Both the position numbers and the translations under genes were made by a program. Below the pieces are notes generated by a model. The model searched no databases and was not told the origin of the DNA. It was given only the letters and a program-made list of their open reading frames with translations. Shown here piece by piece: positions 20,406 to 29,651 of a stretch of 40,705 nucleotides of DNA. This DNA is from Desulfovibrio desulfuricans (GTDB lineage: Bacteria > Desulfobacterota > Desulfovibrionia > Desulfovibrionales > Desulfovibrionaceae): NCBI RefSeq assembly GCF_024460775.1, contig NZ_JANFYZ010000020.1, positions 1 to 40,705 of the forward strand, written 5' to 3'. Position 1 is the stretch's first letter. Each line of letters opens with the position of its first letter.

Positions 20406-22856
20406 TCATGATTTGAAGTAATAGGTGCTTTTGCCTTCTCCCTTTTGAGAAACAATGTTGATTTCCAACAGAGATTTCAGCATGTTGAGAGTTTTCTTTG
20501 TCGTGAACCCAGTGATCTTTTCAAGATCGCTCCGGCTGTAGGATTGACCTTTATTCATGGTATCAAGCAACTTCTGGGCATCAGGTGGCAACGGTGTCGA
20601 ATCAACGGGGAAATTTTTTGGTGTACCTTCAACGATAGGAGAATCTGAACTATTTCTAGTAGGTGTGGACATCTCTCCTTCAACAAATTCCCAGATTCCG
20701 CCAACAGGCAGTTTGTACACCATCTTCCGGCGTTCAAGCTCTGGGGCAATTTTGCATTTTTCAATGGTCATACGTACCACAGGACCATCACCTTCAAGAG
20801 CCTCGGCCAGATCCTGACTTAACGGTTGATCATCGCCTTCATCGTCTTTACTTATTTCCTTTGCAAGCTGATCACGGCCTTCAAGGTGAATGACATTCTG
20901 GCACAGGCTGGCAAGATCTACAGGCCCCTTGAAGTCTTTGCCTGTTTTACCGGCATGGTGCAGCACGATGACGCCAATACCAAGCTTTTCTATCCTGTGG
21001 ATAAAATCAAGGAGCGGGGTGGAATTACTTTTTGAAGCTGTCGGGGCGAGGGAAAGCAGATTGTCGATGACTATGCATTTGATCCCAGATTTTTGCAGCT
21101 TGCTTATGAGGATTTTCTGCGTTTCTCCGTCAAGAATATTAAGCCCACCCTTGGCAGAAATCACAAAGAGGTTTTTGTTCAGAAGAGAAAGAAATTCTTC
21201 ACGCCCCTGCAGAAGCTGATTTACCCTAGGCTTAAAGTCAGAGCCGACCTCGCCATCCAGATAGCACAGCGTACAAGGAGCAGAGGCTGCAAAATAGAGG
21301 TAGGGTGTTCCCGTGGTCAAAGATGTTGCCAGTTCAATACCCAGCCAGCTTTTTCCCGCATTTGAAGCCCCCCAAATCAAGGTGGTATACTGCGGAGTAA
21401 ACATTTGCCTCACGGCCACAGGGACGTCATCCTCTCTAGGAACGACATCGGGCAGCATCTCGAACGTGACAATTTCAAAATCCGTCTGGCAGGATTGTTT
21501 TCCTTCCGTGCATGCAGGGGTTGTTTCAAAGAGCAACGCGTTCTTTTTCCATGATGCCATATCTTCAGTTGGAATGGCCTCGCGCCTGATGCGGGTAACC
21601 AATTGTGAAGGCAACTCCAGCGTGTTAAGGTCAGTCGTCTTGGCAAGCAGGTCATTCTGCATTTCCGGCTTATATGGGGAGATATCCAGCACGTCCCCTT
21701 GCACTATGGGCCAGGGATAAACATTCACGTCAGCAGCCCCGTTCTCAAGGCAGCGTTTGGCCAGCAGGTCAACCCCATCCCAGCCTTCTTGCCCAGGAGC
21801 GGATACGATGGTTACGGAATGCCCAGCCACATCACTGAGCAGAAGGCCTTTTGGGGTCTCTTCTCCACCGGCAAAGCCCGACACGATCACACCCGTGCGC
21901 TCAAAAACATGTCCCTCACGCGCTGCATCCCGAAAAGAAATAGCCACTTTGATGTCCACGCAGATGAGCACGGGGGCTTTGGGGTGGCGAACAATCATAT
22001 CGCGTGACAGCAGATGCGCAACGGCGGATTTCATGCCGATCTTTAGTGAATCTTTGCCCTGCTCGCCAGTAACGCGGACGGCGAAAGCAAATATGTCATT
22101 TTTACCATCAGAGTAATGGCACACCGCCTGCATTATGCAGTCGTCGAGATCCCGCTGAATGTCCATATGTAGACGTTTGAAGTTGATGGCACCCACAACG
22201 ATGCTCTTCGGGGTTGCATCCTCAACTTGAGCTTCCTTCGAATACTGAGCCCTCTGCTGGGTGGTTTCAGGAAATGCGCTAAAACAAAATTCCGGCTTCA
22301 GACACATCAGTCTTCCCAGAACCAAGGCTGAAATTACAGGGCCACGATTCAGCTTTTTCACGACCCACGGCAAGAAATATTCCAAGCGTAAATGAGACTG
22401 CCAAAACCTGACATCAGCATCGTTGCCGCCAACGGCACGAATGATTCTGATTTTCGTCCAGCCGTTCAGGGAAGTAAACTCGTTGCCGACCAGCGATGCA
22501 TAGAAGTCAGCCTGCTGGCTGTCCATCATGCATGCAGGAATGCCGGAGCGATCCATTTGCTGGACGCTCTCAGCCACCCTTTCCGGGGTTATCTCGAAAG
22601 GATGGTCTTTTTTGCTTGCAGAAACAGAGTGCAGGGTATGGGAAGGCGGCAGCTTCCATCGCCTAGCATAGTCAAGCACGTCAAAAGGAGGTTTTTGTGA
22701 ATGGTCGTTTGAAGGCACAACCTTTGCCGTTGTATCAATCGTTTTTCCGGCAACCGAGGCAGGAATATTGTCATGACAAACGAGCTGGCGAACTCTGGTG
22801 ACTGGTTGGCCTGTTTCCATCGCTTCTTTAAACATCTTTTTATAATCAAAAGTCAT
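20406..22856 (-). CDS. RepA-like AAA ATPase / replicative helicase of a mobile element
   Basis: An 816-residue protein. The central domain is a RecA/KaiC-like ATPase of the RepA (AAA_25) type: Walker A WGASNAGKSWLG near 495, CYLDGEVGSDFKPR near 525, Walker B KCIVIDNLLSL near 595 and a sensor VIVLHHAGKTGKDFKG near 635. The C-terminal 60 residues form a winged helix (YSRSDLEKITGFTTKKTLNML). The N-terminal half is unusual; VTIVSAPGQEGWDGVDLLAKRCLENGA near 350 resembles a TOPRIM core with altered acidic residues. I choose ATG 22856 because GGAGGTAACA precedes it; an ATG four codons upstream is inside that site. It probably drives replication of the island with the Gp2-like initiator. Confidence 0.72.
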   Translation of the reverse strand: MTFDYKKMFKEAMETGQPVTRVRQLVCHDNIPASVAGKTIDTTAKVVPSNDHSQKPPFDVLDYARRWKLPPSHTLHSVSASKKDHPFEITPERVAESVQQMDRSGIPACMMDSQQADFYASLVGNEFTSLNGWTKIRIIRAVGGNDADVRFWQSHLRLEYFLPWVVKKLNRGPVISALVLGRLMCLKPEFCFSAFPETTQQRAQYSKEAQVEDATPKSIVVGAINFKRLHMDIQRDLDDCIMQAVCHYSDGKNDIFAFAVRVTGEQGKDSLKIGMKSAVAHLLSRDMIVRHPKAPVLICVDIKVAISFRDAAREGHVFERTGVIVSGFAGGEETPKGLLLSDVAGHSVTIVSAPGQEGWDGVDLLAKRCLENGAADVNVYPWPIVQGDVLDISPYKPEMQNDLLAKTTDLNTLELPSQLVTRIRREAIPTEDMASWKKNALLFETTPACTEGKQSCQTDFEIVTFEMLPDVVPREDDVPVAVRQMFTPQYTTLIWGASNAGKSWLGIELATSLTTGTPYLYFAASAPCTLCYLDGEVGSDFKPRVNQLLQGREEFLSLLNKNLFVISAKGGLNILDGETQKILISKLQKSGIKCIVIDNLLSLAPTASKSNSTPLLDFIHRIEKLGIGVIVLHHAGKTGKDFKGPVDLASLCQNVIHLEGRDQLAKEISKDDEGDDQPLSQDLAEALEGDGPVVRMTIEKCKIAPELERRKMVYKLPVGGIWEFVEGEMSTPTRNSSDSPIVEGTPKNFPVDSTPLPPDAQKLLDTMNKGQSYSRSDLEKITGFTTKKTLNMLKSLLEINIVSQKGEGKSTYYFKS

Positions 22857-22914
22857 TGTTACCTCCAATGCCAGGAGAAACAGGCGTCACCCTGCTTCTC
22901 CTGGCATTCATCAT

Positions 22915-23145
22915 CTAGGATTTTTTGGGGTAAAGGCGGGAGATCAACACAGGCTTCCAGTCCAGCCGACATTCGATATAGTCGATTTTAGCCATATCTT
23001 CAGGGGGAAGCTGCAACATGCTGTGTACTTCTTCTTTAAACTCGGAAAGAGCATCACGCATCTCGGAGTTCATCATTTTTGCATCATTGCCTTCGCAGGT
23101 GGCACTGTCGTTGCCCGTCGGTACGATAATCATTTTGTTTGACAT
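22915..23145 (-). CDS. Hypothetical 76-residue protein
   Basis: The frame starts at ATG 23145 (MSNKMIIVPTGND); a TTG four codons upstream is possible. It is acidic, with an amphipathic helix MRDALSEFKEEVHSML and a C-terminal strand-rich WKPVLISRLYP. No family is recognised. It lies 58 bases upstream of the RepA-like gene on the same strand and is probably co-transcribed with it. The ribosome binding site is weak (GGAAAC). Confidence 0.5.
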   Translation of the reverse strand: MSNKMIIVPTGNDSATCEGNDAKMMNSEMRDALSEFKEEVHSMLQLPPEDMAKIDYIECRLDWKPVLISRLYPKKS

Positions 23146-23267
23146 ATCAGTTTCCAAAGATGTCTCTCGTTTCAGAGAGGGTTAGGAGTTATTATTTACA
23201 TTTCTGATTTGTGAACTATATCGCCGGTAACGGTGGATCCCTTGCATGCAGCATAAGCTTCTCACAG

Positions 23268-23489
23268 TTACGCTTTTTCAATGGTTACCCGACGAGATTC
23301 CATGAAAGCCGCCACATCCGCCAAGCTGTACCGCACAGATCTTCCCACCTTTGAGTACGGCATACCCTTGCGGTAAAACCTATGCGCCCTAAGTGTTGAC
23401 AAACTTATTTTTGTTAGTAAGCTAACGTCTACTTCAGTCAGCCATTGATTTTGATCCTTTTCATTGACCACCGCGCTTCGTTCGTTCAT
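23268..23489 (-). CDS. AlpA-type helix-turn-helix protein
   Basis: A 73-residue protein. WLTEVDVSLLTKISLSTLRAHRF followed by KGMPYSKVGRSVRYSLADVAAFMESRRV is the classic AlpA/excisionase (MerR-like) domain: helix-turn-helix, wing with basic and aromatic residues, then a helix. I choose ATG 23489, behind GGAGGAATGAGGAC, over a TTG at 23507. Such proteins activate or excise prophage-like elements. It is the first gene of the repA unit, so it may regulate it. Confidence 0.75.
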   Translation of the reverse strand: MNERSAVVNEKDQNQWLTEVDVSLLTKISLSTLRAHRFYRKGMPYSKVGRSVRYSLADVAAFMESRRVTIEKA

Positions 23490-23824
23490 GTCCTCATTCC
23501 TCCACAAAAAGTTCTCGCGAGTACTCTGAGTTTACGTCATGTGCAATGACGCCGATTTTTAAAAAACGGCGAGGGCGCACGGCTCTAGGATATTCTTGAG
23601 TTTTGGCTCTCGAGCCATACCAAGAAAAAACAAAAAATGGCCCACTAGAGCAACACAACTCCAGAAGGCCAGCGTTTAGAGGCACCAATGATTCACGCGA
23701 AAAGTGAGTAGAGCGAAATGGTGGAAGGGGTTATGAGGAGAAGAGGACTATCGCAGAAAAATATCATCCGTTTTGATATAAAACATATTGATAATACAAG
23801 ATAAATTTGAAAATTTGGATATAC
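23490..23824. other. Non-coding element boundary region
   Basis: No convincing gene in about 330 bases. It contains GGCTC-TC-GAGCC (near 23605) and then AT-rich DNA from 23760. It ends where relaxase homology suddenly begins, so it holds the right boundary of the Gp2/RepA element. No integrase or att repeat was found. Confidence 0.4.
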
Positions 23825-25195
23825 ATGGATTTTCTTGAACGCATGGGTTTACAGGAACATCAGGCGTTTTACACCCTGCACGGGAACACCGGCAATTATC
23901 ATGTGCATATCGCCGTCAACCGGACAAACCCCTACACCATGAAAACGGTTCAGCCGCACCGGGGTTTTGACATTGAGGAAGGCCACAGGATAGCGGCCCT
24001 CATAACCCACAAGCAGGGCTGGGCAAGTCAGGAAAAAGCCCGTTATCGCGTCAACGAAAAAGGCGAGATAGTGCGCAATATAAAGCAGATACCGTTTCTT
24101 GAAATGCCGCAAACCGTCAAGCCCACGGCCAAGGCCGAAGACTTTGAAAACGCTACCGGCGAAAAATCGGCCATGCGTATCGCCCAGGAGCGCGGCCACA
24201 AAATCATCAAGACTGCCGGAAGCTGGAAAGAACTGCATGAAAAACTGGCGGCGGTCGGCTTGCGCTTTGAAAAGAAAGGGTCAGGCGCAATCGTGTTTGT
24301 GGGTGAAACAGCCGTCAAAGCCTCGTCCATAGACCGCAATTTCGGCTTGTCCAGGCTCTGCAAACGGCTTGGCGAGTATAAAGCCGGAGTGTACCCGCCG
24401 GAAGCGGAGGACATGCCGAAAATTGAGCCGGAGCCGGTCAGCGAAGTTTTCATCGAGCAATGGCGGGAGTACCGGCAGGCTCGCGCCGATGAAGCGGAGC
24501 GCCGGAGAAGCGGCAGGAAGCGCGTTGCCGCCGACAGGCGGCGAATACGGGAGCGACAGCGGGAACAGCGGCGAAAGAGCCTTGCCGCCCTCGCGCCGCA
24601 CGGCCTCCCCATGCTGAACATTGCCCGGCATTTTCTCAAGGAGCAACAGCGGGAAGAAAGGGAACGGCTACGGGAAGAAACGCCCAAGCCCACGCCGCTG
24701 GGCAGCTTCAAATATTGGCTTGGGCGGAAAAGCAACCGCCTTGCCAATCTCTGGCGCTTCAGGAAGCGCATAAGGCCGGATATGGAAGTCAGAAAATTCG
24801 AGTTTCCCAAAATCGGCAGTCTGGCCGCGCCGTACCGCGCCTGTCTGGAAATTCTGCAAAAGGAAAATCCCGGAGCTATCGACGCTTCCCGCATGGACAG
24901 CCTGCTTGCCCTGCACATGCGCCTTGCCGGATACACCCCGCAGGAAACCGCCAATGAAATGTACAGGCAGGCCCGTCCGCTCCGGCGGGAGAAAGAAAAC
25001 CGCGACTGGATAGACTATGCCCGGCGCATGGTCTGGTACGCCTTTGGCGCACCCGGAGATATTGACCTTGCGGCGGCCAAGCCCACAAAAGAACTCATAC
25101 AGACGTTTCAGAGGGAAGCGGAGCGGATTGAAGCCGAGCGGCAGAAACCCAAGCCGCCGGAAGAACAGCCGCAATACCGTATGAGAATGCGCTGA
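23825..25195 (+). pseudogene. TraI/MobA-type relaxase, N-terminus missing
   Basis: The frame from about 23825 encodes the second half of a MOBP-type relaxase domain. It begins abruptly at FLERMGLQEHQAFYTLHGN, with the metal-binding histidines in NYHVHIAVNRTNPY. The family's first about 100 residues, including the nicking tyrosine, are absent, and upstream DNA has no matching frame. The remainder is intact: RGFDIEEGHRIAALI, a basic coiled-coil-rich region (residues 210-300) and a C-terminal helical domain. The broken end coincides with the boundary of the Gp2/RepA element, so insertion or deletion there removed the start. As it stands it cannot nick DNA. A strong terminator follows the stop. 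Confidence 0.75.
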
Positions 25196-25196
25196 A

Positions 25197-25236
25197 ACAC
25201 GGAGAGCGCCCTCAAACAAGGCGCTCTCCGTGTTTT
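25197..25236 (+). terminator. Rho-independent terminator after the relaxase remnant
   Basis: A 14-base perfect stem, ACACGGAGAGCGCC (25197-25210) with GGCGCTCTCCGTGT (25220-25233), 9-base loop, followed by TTTTA. It starts two bases after the relaxase stop and may also stop msrAB transcription from the other side. Confidence 0.85.
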
Positions 25237-25274
25237 ATCTAAAGCCGGTAGGCTGGCTTCAGACACTAAGACCA

Positions 25275-26315
25275 TCACTTCACGGCGCTTTTCAAATCTC
25301 CGTACCCCTCTTTGTCCATGTCGTCATAGTGGATGAACCGTATCGCCAGACTGTTGATGCAATAGCGCAAACCGCCACGGTCTTTCGGGCCGTCGTCGAA
25401 GACATGGCCGAGATGCGAGTCGCCGACCCGGCTGCGTACTTCGGTGCGCAGCATACCGAAACTTCTGTCTTTGTGCTCGGTGACCACCACCGGCGAGATG
25501 GGCTTGGTGAAGCTGGGCCAGCCGCAGCGGGAGTAAAACTTGTCGGCGGAAGAAAATAGGGGCTCGCCGGTTACCACGTCAACATATATGCCCGGCTCTT
25601 CATTATCCAAATACCGGCCTGAAAAGGCCCGTTCAGTGCCGTTTTTCTGGGTTACATTGTATTGTTCCGGGCTGAGCAGCTTTTTCAGCTCTTCGGCCGG
25701 CGGCTTAGAGTAGTTGCTTGCGTCCAGCGAGTCTCTGTCGCTTGCAGGAATATCTTTGAGACTGTCAAAGCTGATATGGCAATAGCCGCCTGGGTTCTTT
25801 TTCAGGTAATCCTGATGGTATTCCTCGGCCGGATAGTAATTTTTCAGGGGTAGAAGCTCCACAGCCAGAGGCTGCGAATATTTGCCCTGTATCTCTTTCC
25901 AGACCTTTTCCAGAACCGGCTTGTCGGCTTCATCGGCGTAATACAGGCCGGTTCGGTACTGGCTGCCCAGGTCGTTGCCCTGCTTGTTCACACTGATGGG
26001 GTTGATGATCTTGAAAAACTGCTTGGTCAATGTTTCCAGGCTTACTTTGGCCGGGTCGTAGCTGACGTGCACGGCCTCGGCATAGCCGGTTTTTCCCGAG
26101 CAGACTTCCCTGTAAGTTGGTTTTTCAGTATTCCCGTTGGCGTAGCCGGAGGTGACGTCAAGCACACCCGGAATACGCGAAAAATATTCTTCCACACCCC
26201 AGAAACAGCCACCTGCGAAATAGGCATCTTTTAGGGGTTCAGTTGCTTGGGCGCTTACGCCAAAAAAGCCTGAGCCGAGTATGACCGCAGCCAGCATGAG
26301 TATATTTTTTTTCAT
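25275..26315 (-). CDS. msrAB: Secreted methionine sulfoxide reductase MsrA-MsrB fusion
   Basis: A 346-residue protein with a signal peptide ([14 protein letters not shown], cleavage after SAQA near residue 24), so it acts outside the cytoplasm. The MsrA domain (about 28-190) has the GGCFWG catalytic cysteine C37 and a resolving C179 in GGYCHISF. The MsrB domain (about 205-340) has CGWPSF (C264) and the catalytic RYCINS (C319). Together they reduce both S- and R-methionine sulfoxide. The zinc CxxC pairs of some MsrB proteins are absent. It starts 4 bases after the stop of the CcdA-thioredoxin gene, its likely electron donor. Periplasmic MsrAB fed by CcdA and a thioredoxin is known from other bacteria. 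Confidence 0.95.
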   Translation of the reverse strand: MKKNILMLAAVILGSGFFGVSAQATEPLKDAYFAGGCFWGVEEYFSRIPGVLDVTSGYANGNTEKPTYREVCSGKTGYAEAVHVSYDPAKVSLETLTKQFFKIINPISVNKQGNDLGSQYRTGLYYADEADKPVLEKVWKEIQGKYSQPLAVELLPLKNYYPAEEYHQDYLKKNPGGYCHISFDSLKDIPASDRDSLDASNYSKPPAEELKKLLSPEQYNVTQKNGTERAFSGRYLDNEEPGIYVDVVTGEPLFSSADKFYSRCGWPSFTKPISPVVVTEHKDRSFGMLRTEVRSRVGDSHLGHVFDDGPKDRGGLRYCINSLAIRFIHYDDMDKEGYGDLKSAVK

Positions 26316-26319
26316 AATA

Positions 26320-27456
26320 TCACCTCTCTTGCGCGCCGAGGTTTGAAAGTTCCTTAATGACGCGCTCGTTGGATTCGTCTCCGACGCTTTGTTTGAACAG
26401 CCTGCCGTCCTTTCCCAGATAGACGAAAGTAGGGTAGGCTCTGATTCCGAATTCCTTGGTTAAAGCGCCGTTCTCATCGAAATAAATCGGGAAAGACAGG
26501 CCCTGCGCCTTGGCCCAGGCAGTGAAATCATCCTTGCCTACCTCGCCGTTCAGGCCGGGAGCGACCACGGAGATAACGGCTATATCTTCTGAGCCGGCAT
26601 ACTCGGCGGATAATGCCGCAAAATCCTCGAGACCGGCCAAGCAGAGCGGGCACCAGGTAGCCCAGAACTTTATACACACAGCCTTGCCCCGGAAATCGTC
26701 CAGGCTGGCCGGGGCGGCGTTAAGGGCCTGCATGCGGGCGGGATGCCTTTCAGAGTTTGAGACTGGCTCATTCTGCCCGGCCCTCAGCAACGTGATTTGC
26801 CCCCAAATCATCCAGCAACCCATAAGGATGATCAGGATACCCCCGGCAATTTTTATTTTGGGAAAATGCGGATATATGCCTTTGATGCGCCCAAACAGAC
26901 TCCTTGAGCCAAGGGCCAGCACGGCAAAGGGCAGGCTCAGGCCGAAAGCATAGACCAAAAGCAGCCCGCCACCGGTAAGGGCGCTGCCTTGCTGTGAGGA
27001 AATGCCGAGCACTGCCCCCAGCACCGGCCCTACGCAGGGCGTCCAGCCGAAAGAGAAAAGAAAGCCGAGGGCAAACGCGCCGATCAAACCTTTGCGTGGA
27101 TTGAAAGCCACATCCAGCTTTTTTTCCCGTTCAAGCAGGGGGATGCTGATCAATCCGGTCTGATGCAGTCCGAAGGCGATGATTATTGCACCGCAAGCCA
27201 TAAAGAACCATCTGTTGCTTATGAGCCCGCCCAAAGCTCCGGCTCCGAAACCAAGAATGAAAAAGGAAGCGGCCAGGCCCGCAACAAAGGCAAACGCTTT
27301 AAAAAGGCTGGTGTTGTCTTGCTCCTGTGCGGAGTTAACGCCTCCGGAAAGATAGCCGAAATACACCGGCAAGATCGGAAGCACGCATGGCGAGAAGAAA
27401 GATAGAAGGCCAGCGGCAAACACCGTGGCTACAAATCCCATTGTGAGCATTTCCAT
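26320..27456 (-). CDS. CcdA membrane domain fused to a periplasmic thioredoxin domain
   Basis: A 378-residue protein. Residues 1-225 are a CcdA/DsbD-beta-like membrane domain with six or so hydrophobic spans and the two redox cysteines in SPCVLP (C24) and TPCVGP (C141). Residues 245-375 form a TlpA-like thioredoxin domain with FWATWCPLC (C269, C272) and the cis-proline YPTF (P342). The domain pair carries electrons from cytoplasmic thioredoxin across the membrane and hands them to periplasmic clients. The immediate client is MsrAB, 4 bases downstream. It starts at ATG 27456; ATG codons at 27450 and 27441 are possible. It sits 35 bases after the sensor kinase gene, so all four genes probably share a transcript. 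Confidence 0.92.
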   Translation of the reverse strand: MEMLTMGFVATVFAAGLLSFFSPCVLPILPVYFGYLSGGVNSAQEQDNTSLFKAFAFVAGLAASFFILGFGAGALGGLISNRWFFMACGAIIIAFGLHQTGLISIPLLEREKKLDVAFNPRKGLIGAFALGFLFSFGWTPCVGPVLGAVLGISSQQGSALTGGGLLLVYAFGLSLPFAVLALGSRSLFGRIKGIYPHFPKIKIAGGILIILMGCWMIWGQITLLRAGQNEPVSNSERHPARMQALNAAPASLDDFRGKAVCIKFWATWCPLCLAGLEDFAALSAEYAGSEDIAVISVVAPGLNGEVGKDDFTAWAKAQGLSFPIYFDENGALTKEFGIRAYPTFVYLGKDGRLFKQSVGDESNERVIKELSNLGAQER

Positions 27457-27491
27457 AATATTACTCTATTGCATGACCACGCGCGGCCTCG

Positions 27492-28820
27492 TTACATGAT
27501 TATTCTGACCGTGGTTCCTCGGCCTTTATGGCTCTCAATGTCGAGCGCCCAGCCGTGTTTGTCCACGATGAGCTTGGCGATATAAAGGCCAACGCCCTTG
27601 CTGTTTACCGCCTTGAAAGCCTGACTGGAACGGTTGATGATATTCTTTGCCGTTTCTTCATCCATGCCCTCGCCACTGTCAGTTATTTCGATTACGACGT
27701 TCCGGCCCTCGCGTTTGAGGCTTAGGCTGGCCCCGCCAGCCTGTGTGTACTTGATGGAGTTGGAAAGCAGGTTAATCAGCACCTGGGCCAGACGTACCGA
27801 GTCTGCCTCGATAATCACGTCCGGCTCAATATTGTAGATAAAATCCAGTTTTTTTTGCGCGAAGCCGCCCTCGTGGCCGATGGCGACCCTGTGGGCCAGA
27901 TCGGAAACGTTTACCTGGGTAATGTTCAGATCAAAGGCGTCGTTTTCGTAAATCAGGCGGTCTTCAAGCTCGTTAAGCAACTCGCCGGTGCGGGCAACTT
28001 CGGCGCGCATTGCCTCAAGCCGTTCCCTGTCCGCCTCGTAGATGCCGTCGAGCATGGCTTCAAGCTGGCTAAGCAAAATTTGCAGTGGCGTGCGCAGTTC
28101 GTGCGAAAGGCTGACGATTAGCTCCTGCCGGAATTTTTCCTGGTTAAGCAGCGATTCGCCAAGGGCGTTGATGGAATCCGCGATCTCGTGCATTTCGGCC
28201 ACATTGCCCTTGATGGCTATACGGGTTTGCAAGTGCCCGGTCGAAATATCCTTGGCCGCCACGGCAATTTGCCGGATTGGCTTGGAGAGCCGGTAAAAGA
28301 ACAGCATGGAGATGGCCGCGCCCACCACGCTGATGCAGATTATTGAAAGCACCACCAGCCAAATGCCGCCGCCCCGGAATGCATCGGCTTCGGGTGAACT
28401 GATGTGGTTGCTGAAATAGCCGGCCGTAAGTTCGCCAACTGTTTTGCCGTCAACCGTTATGGGCAGCCTGACCCGCGTGTACTTGTGGTTGGGGTTGGCG
28501 CAACAGCGCTCCACGCCTTTTTCACTGGTGTAAACAGTGTTTCCGGCCAGGTCGGTTATGGTAAAATAATCGCCGGAGAGTTTGGCTGCGGCCCCGGTCT
28601 CGCTGCCGTCATAGCCGTTCCAACTACCATACATCTTGTAGTGCATGGCCACCTGCATGACCAGCATGTGCTGGGTCTCTTCATGCACCTTGTCCACGTA
28701 ATAGGAAAAGAAGCGGTCGATGATATGTAGGCCGAAAAAGATGAATACAACCACGGTGATGCCCGTTATCACCACAAAATAGGCCGTGAAGAGTCTGCGG
28801 AATGGCTTGTTTTTACGCAT
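27492..28820 (-). CDS. Membrane sensor histidine kinase of the Msr cluster
   Basis: A 442-residue kinase starting at ATG 28820, overlapping the response regulator stop by 8 bases (ATGCGTAA). Two membrane spans (about 10-34 and 153-176) enclose a periplasmic sensor of some 115 residues. HAMP follows (about 178-230), then the phosphoacceptor H240 in SLSHELRTPL, the N box NLLSNSIKYTQ, and the DSGEGM and GVGLYIAK ATP-lid motifs. The sensor has four methionines on one helical face (M52, M55, M59, M63) and a vicinal pair C106-C107, both candidates for oxidant sensing. Gene order suggests it controls the methionine-rich peptide and MsrAB genes. The ligand is not shown by the sequence. Confidence 0.9.
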   Translation of the reverse strand: MRKNKPFRRLFTAYFVVITGITVVVFIFFGLHIIDRFFSYYVDKVHEETQHMLVMQVAMHYKMYGSWNGYDGSETGAAAKLSGDYFTITDLAGNTVYTSEKGVERCCANPNHKYTRVRLPITVDGKTVGELTAGYFSNHISSPEADAFRGGGIWLVVLSIICISVVGAAISMLFFYRLSKPIRQIAVAAKDISTGHLQTRIAIKGNVAEMHEIADSINALGESLLNQEKFRQELIVSLSHELRTPLQILLSQLEAMLDGIYEADRERLEAMRAEVARTGELLNELEDRLIYENDAFDLNITQVNVSDLAHRVAIGHEGGFAQKKLDFIYNIEPDVIIEADSVRLAQVLINLLSNSIKYTQAGGASLSLKREGRNVVIEITDSGEGMDEETAKNIINRSSQAFKAVNSKGVGLYIAKLIVDKHGWALDIESHKGRGTTVRIIM

Positions 28821-29487
28821 GGCGCTCCACCCCCAGGCTGTAGCCCTGGCCGTGAACGGTTTTGATAATCTCCGGCTTTTTTGGGTCGTCTTCAAGCTTC
28901 TGGCGTAGGTGCGCAATATGCACATCCACAATACGATCCATGGCATCCGGCGAATCGATGTATTCCACCAGTTTGTCGCGGCTGACCACGGCTTTGCTGT
29001 TGCTGGCAAGGCAGAGCAACACCTTGTATTCATTGGGGGTCAGCTTGATTTCCGTCTCGTTTTTGCTGACCGTATGTTTATCCATGTAGATTGCAATGTT
29101 TTTGCCCAAGTGGATGACGTTCTCCATCGGGCGACAGCGTTTGAGCACGGCCTTTACCCGGGCCACCAGCTCACGCGGGCTGAAAGGCTTGGCCAGGTAG
29201 TCGTCGGCCCCAGAGGCGAAACCGTTGATTCTGGATTGCTCGCTACGTTTCGAGGTGAGCATGATTACAGGCGTGTTGTAGAGGCCGACCACGTGTGCGC
29301 AAAGGTCTTCACCCTGGCCGTCGGGCAGCATCAGGTCGAGTACGATGAGGTCGATATCGGAACTGACGAGTTTCAAGGCCTCGGCGATGGTCGCGGCGTG
29401 GAGCACCGCGTAGCCCTCGCGGCGAAGGTAGTCCATCACGGTTTGGGCGATTTTCAGTTCGTCTTCCACTACCAAAATATTGTACAT
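28813..29487 (-). CDS. OmpR/PhoB-family response regulator of the Msr cluster
   Basis: A 224-residue regulator. The receiver domain has the acidic pair VVEDE (8-10), the phosphoacceptor D51 in IVLDLMLPDG, and the conserved T and K in VIMLTSKRS and DDYLAKPFSPREL. The C-terminal winged helix has LTPNEYKVLLCLASN and VDVHIAHLRQKLEDDPKKPEIIKTVHGQGYSL. It acts as a DNA-binding partner of the adjacent kinase. I start it at ATG 29487; a GTG two codons upstream is equally close to the AGCAGGTG site. The 164-base gap to the methionine-rich peptide gene contains a strong hairpin. Confidence 0.93.
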   Translation of the reverse strand: MYNILVVEDELKIAQTVMDYLRREGYAVLHAATIAEALKLVSSDIDLIVLDLMLPDGQGEDLCAHVVGLYNTPVIMLTSKRSEQSRINGFASGADDYLAKPFSPRELVARVKAVLKRCRPMENVIHLGKNIAIYMDKHTVSKNETEIKLTPNEYKVLLCLASNSKAVVSRDKLVEYIDSPDAMDRIVDVHIAHLRQKLEDDPKKPEIIKTVHGQGYSLGVERHA

Positions 29488-29597
29488 AAACACCTGCTGT
29501 TCAGCGTAGTAGGGAGTTCTCCACAGCTTTCGCCAAACTTAGCTTCTAGGCGTCGGAGGCACAATGGAGAATTTGGCCTCCGGCTCCCCTGTTTTAA

Positions 29598-29639
29598 CGG
29601 TGGAAAGCGGGGCCAAGGCAAAGGCCCCGCTCACCACCG
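29598..29639 (-). terminator. Strong stem-loop between the MXKDX gene and the response regulator
   Basis: AGCGGGGCC (29606-29614) pairs with GGCCCCGCT (29623-29631), extended outward by CGGTGG (29598-29603) with CCACCG (29634-29639). It is very stable but lacks a long T run (TTAAAAC follows on the minus strand). It may partly terminate or protect the upstream mRNA so that the peptide is made in excess of the regulators. Confidence 0.6.
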
Positions 29640-29651
29640 GCAGCTTGGGAG

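Noticed and set aside
23494..23688. Minus-strand frame of 64 residues
   Set aside because: No ribosome binding site, no family features, and it lies in the boundary region upstream of the AlpA-type gene.
28814..29033. Longer start for the histidine kinase
   Set aside because: The extra 71 residues are an out-of-frame reading of the response regulator; ATG 28820 with the 8-base overlap is the natural start.
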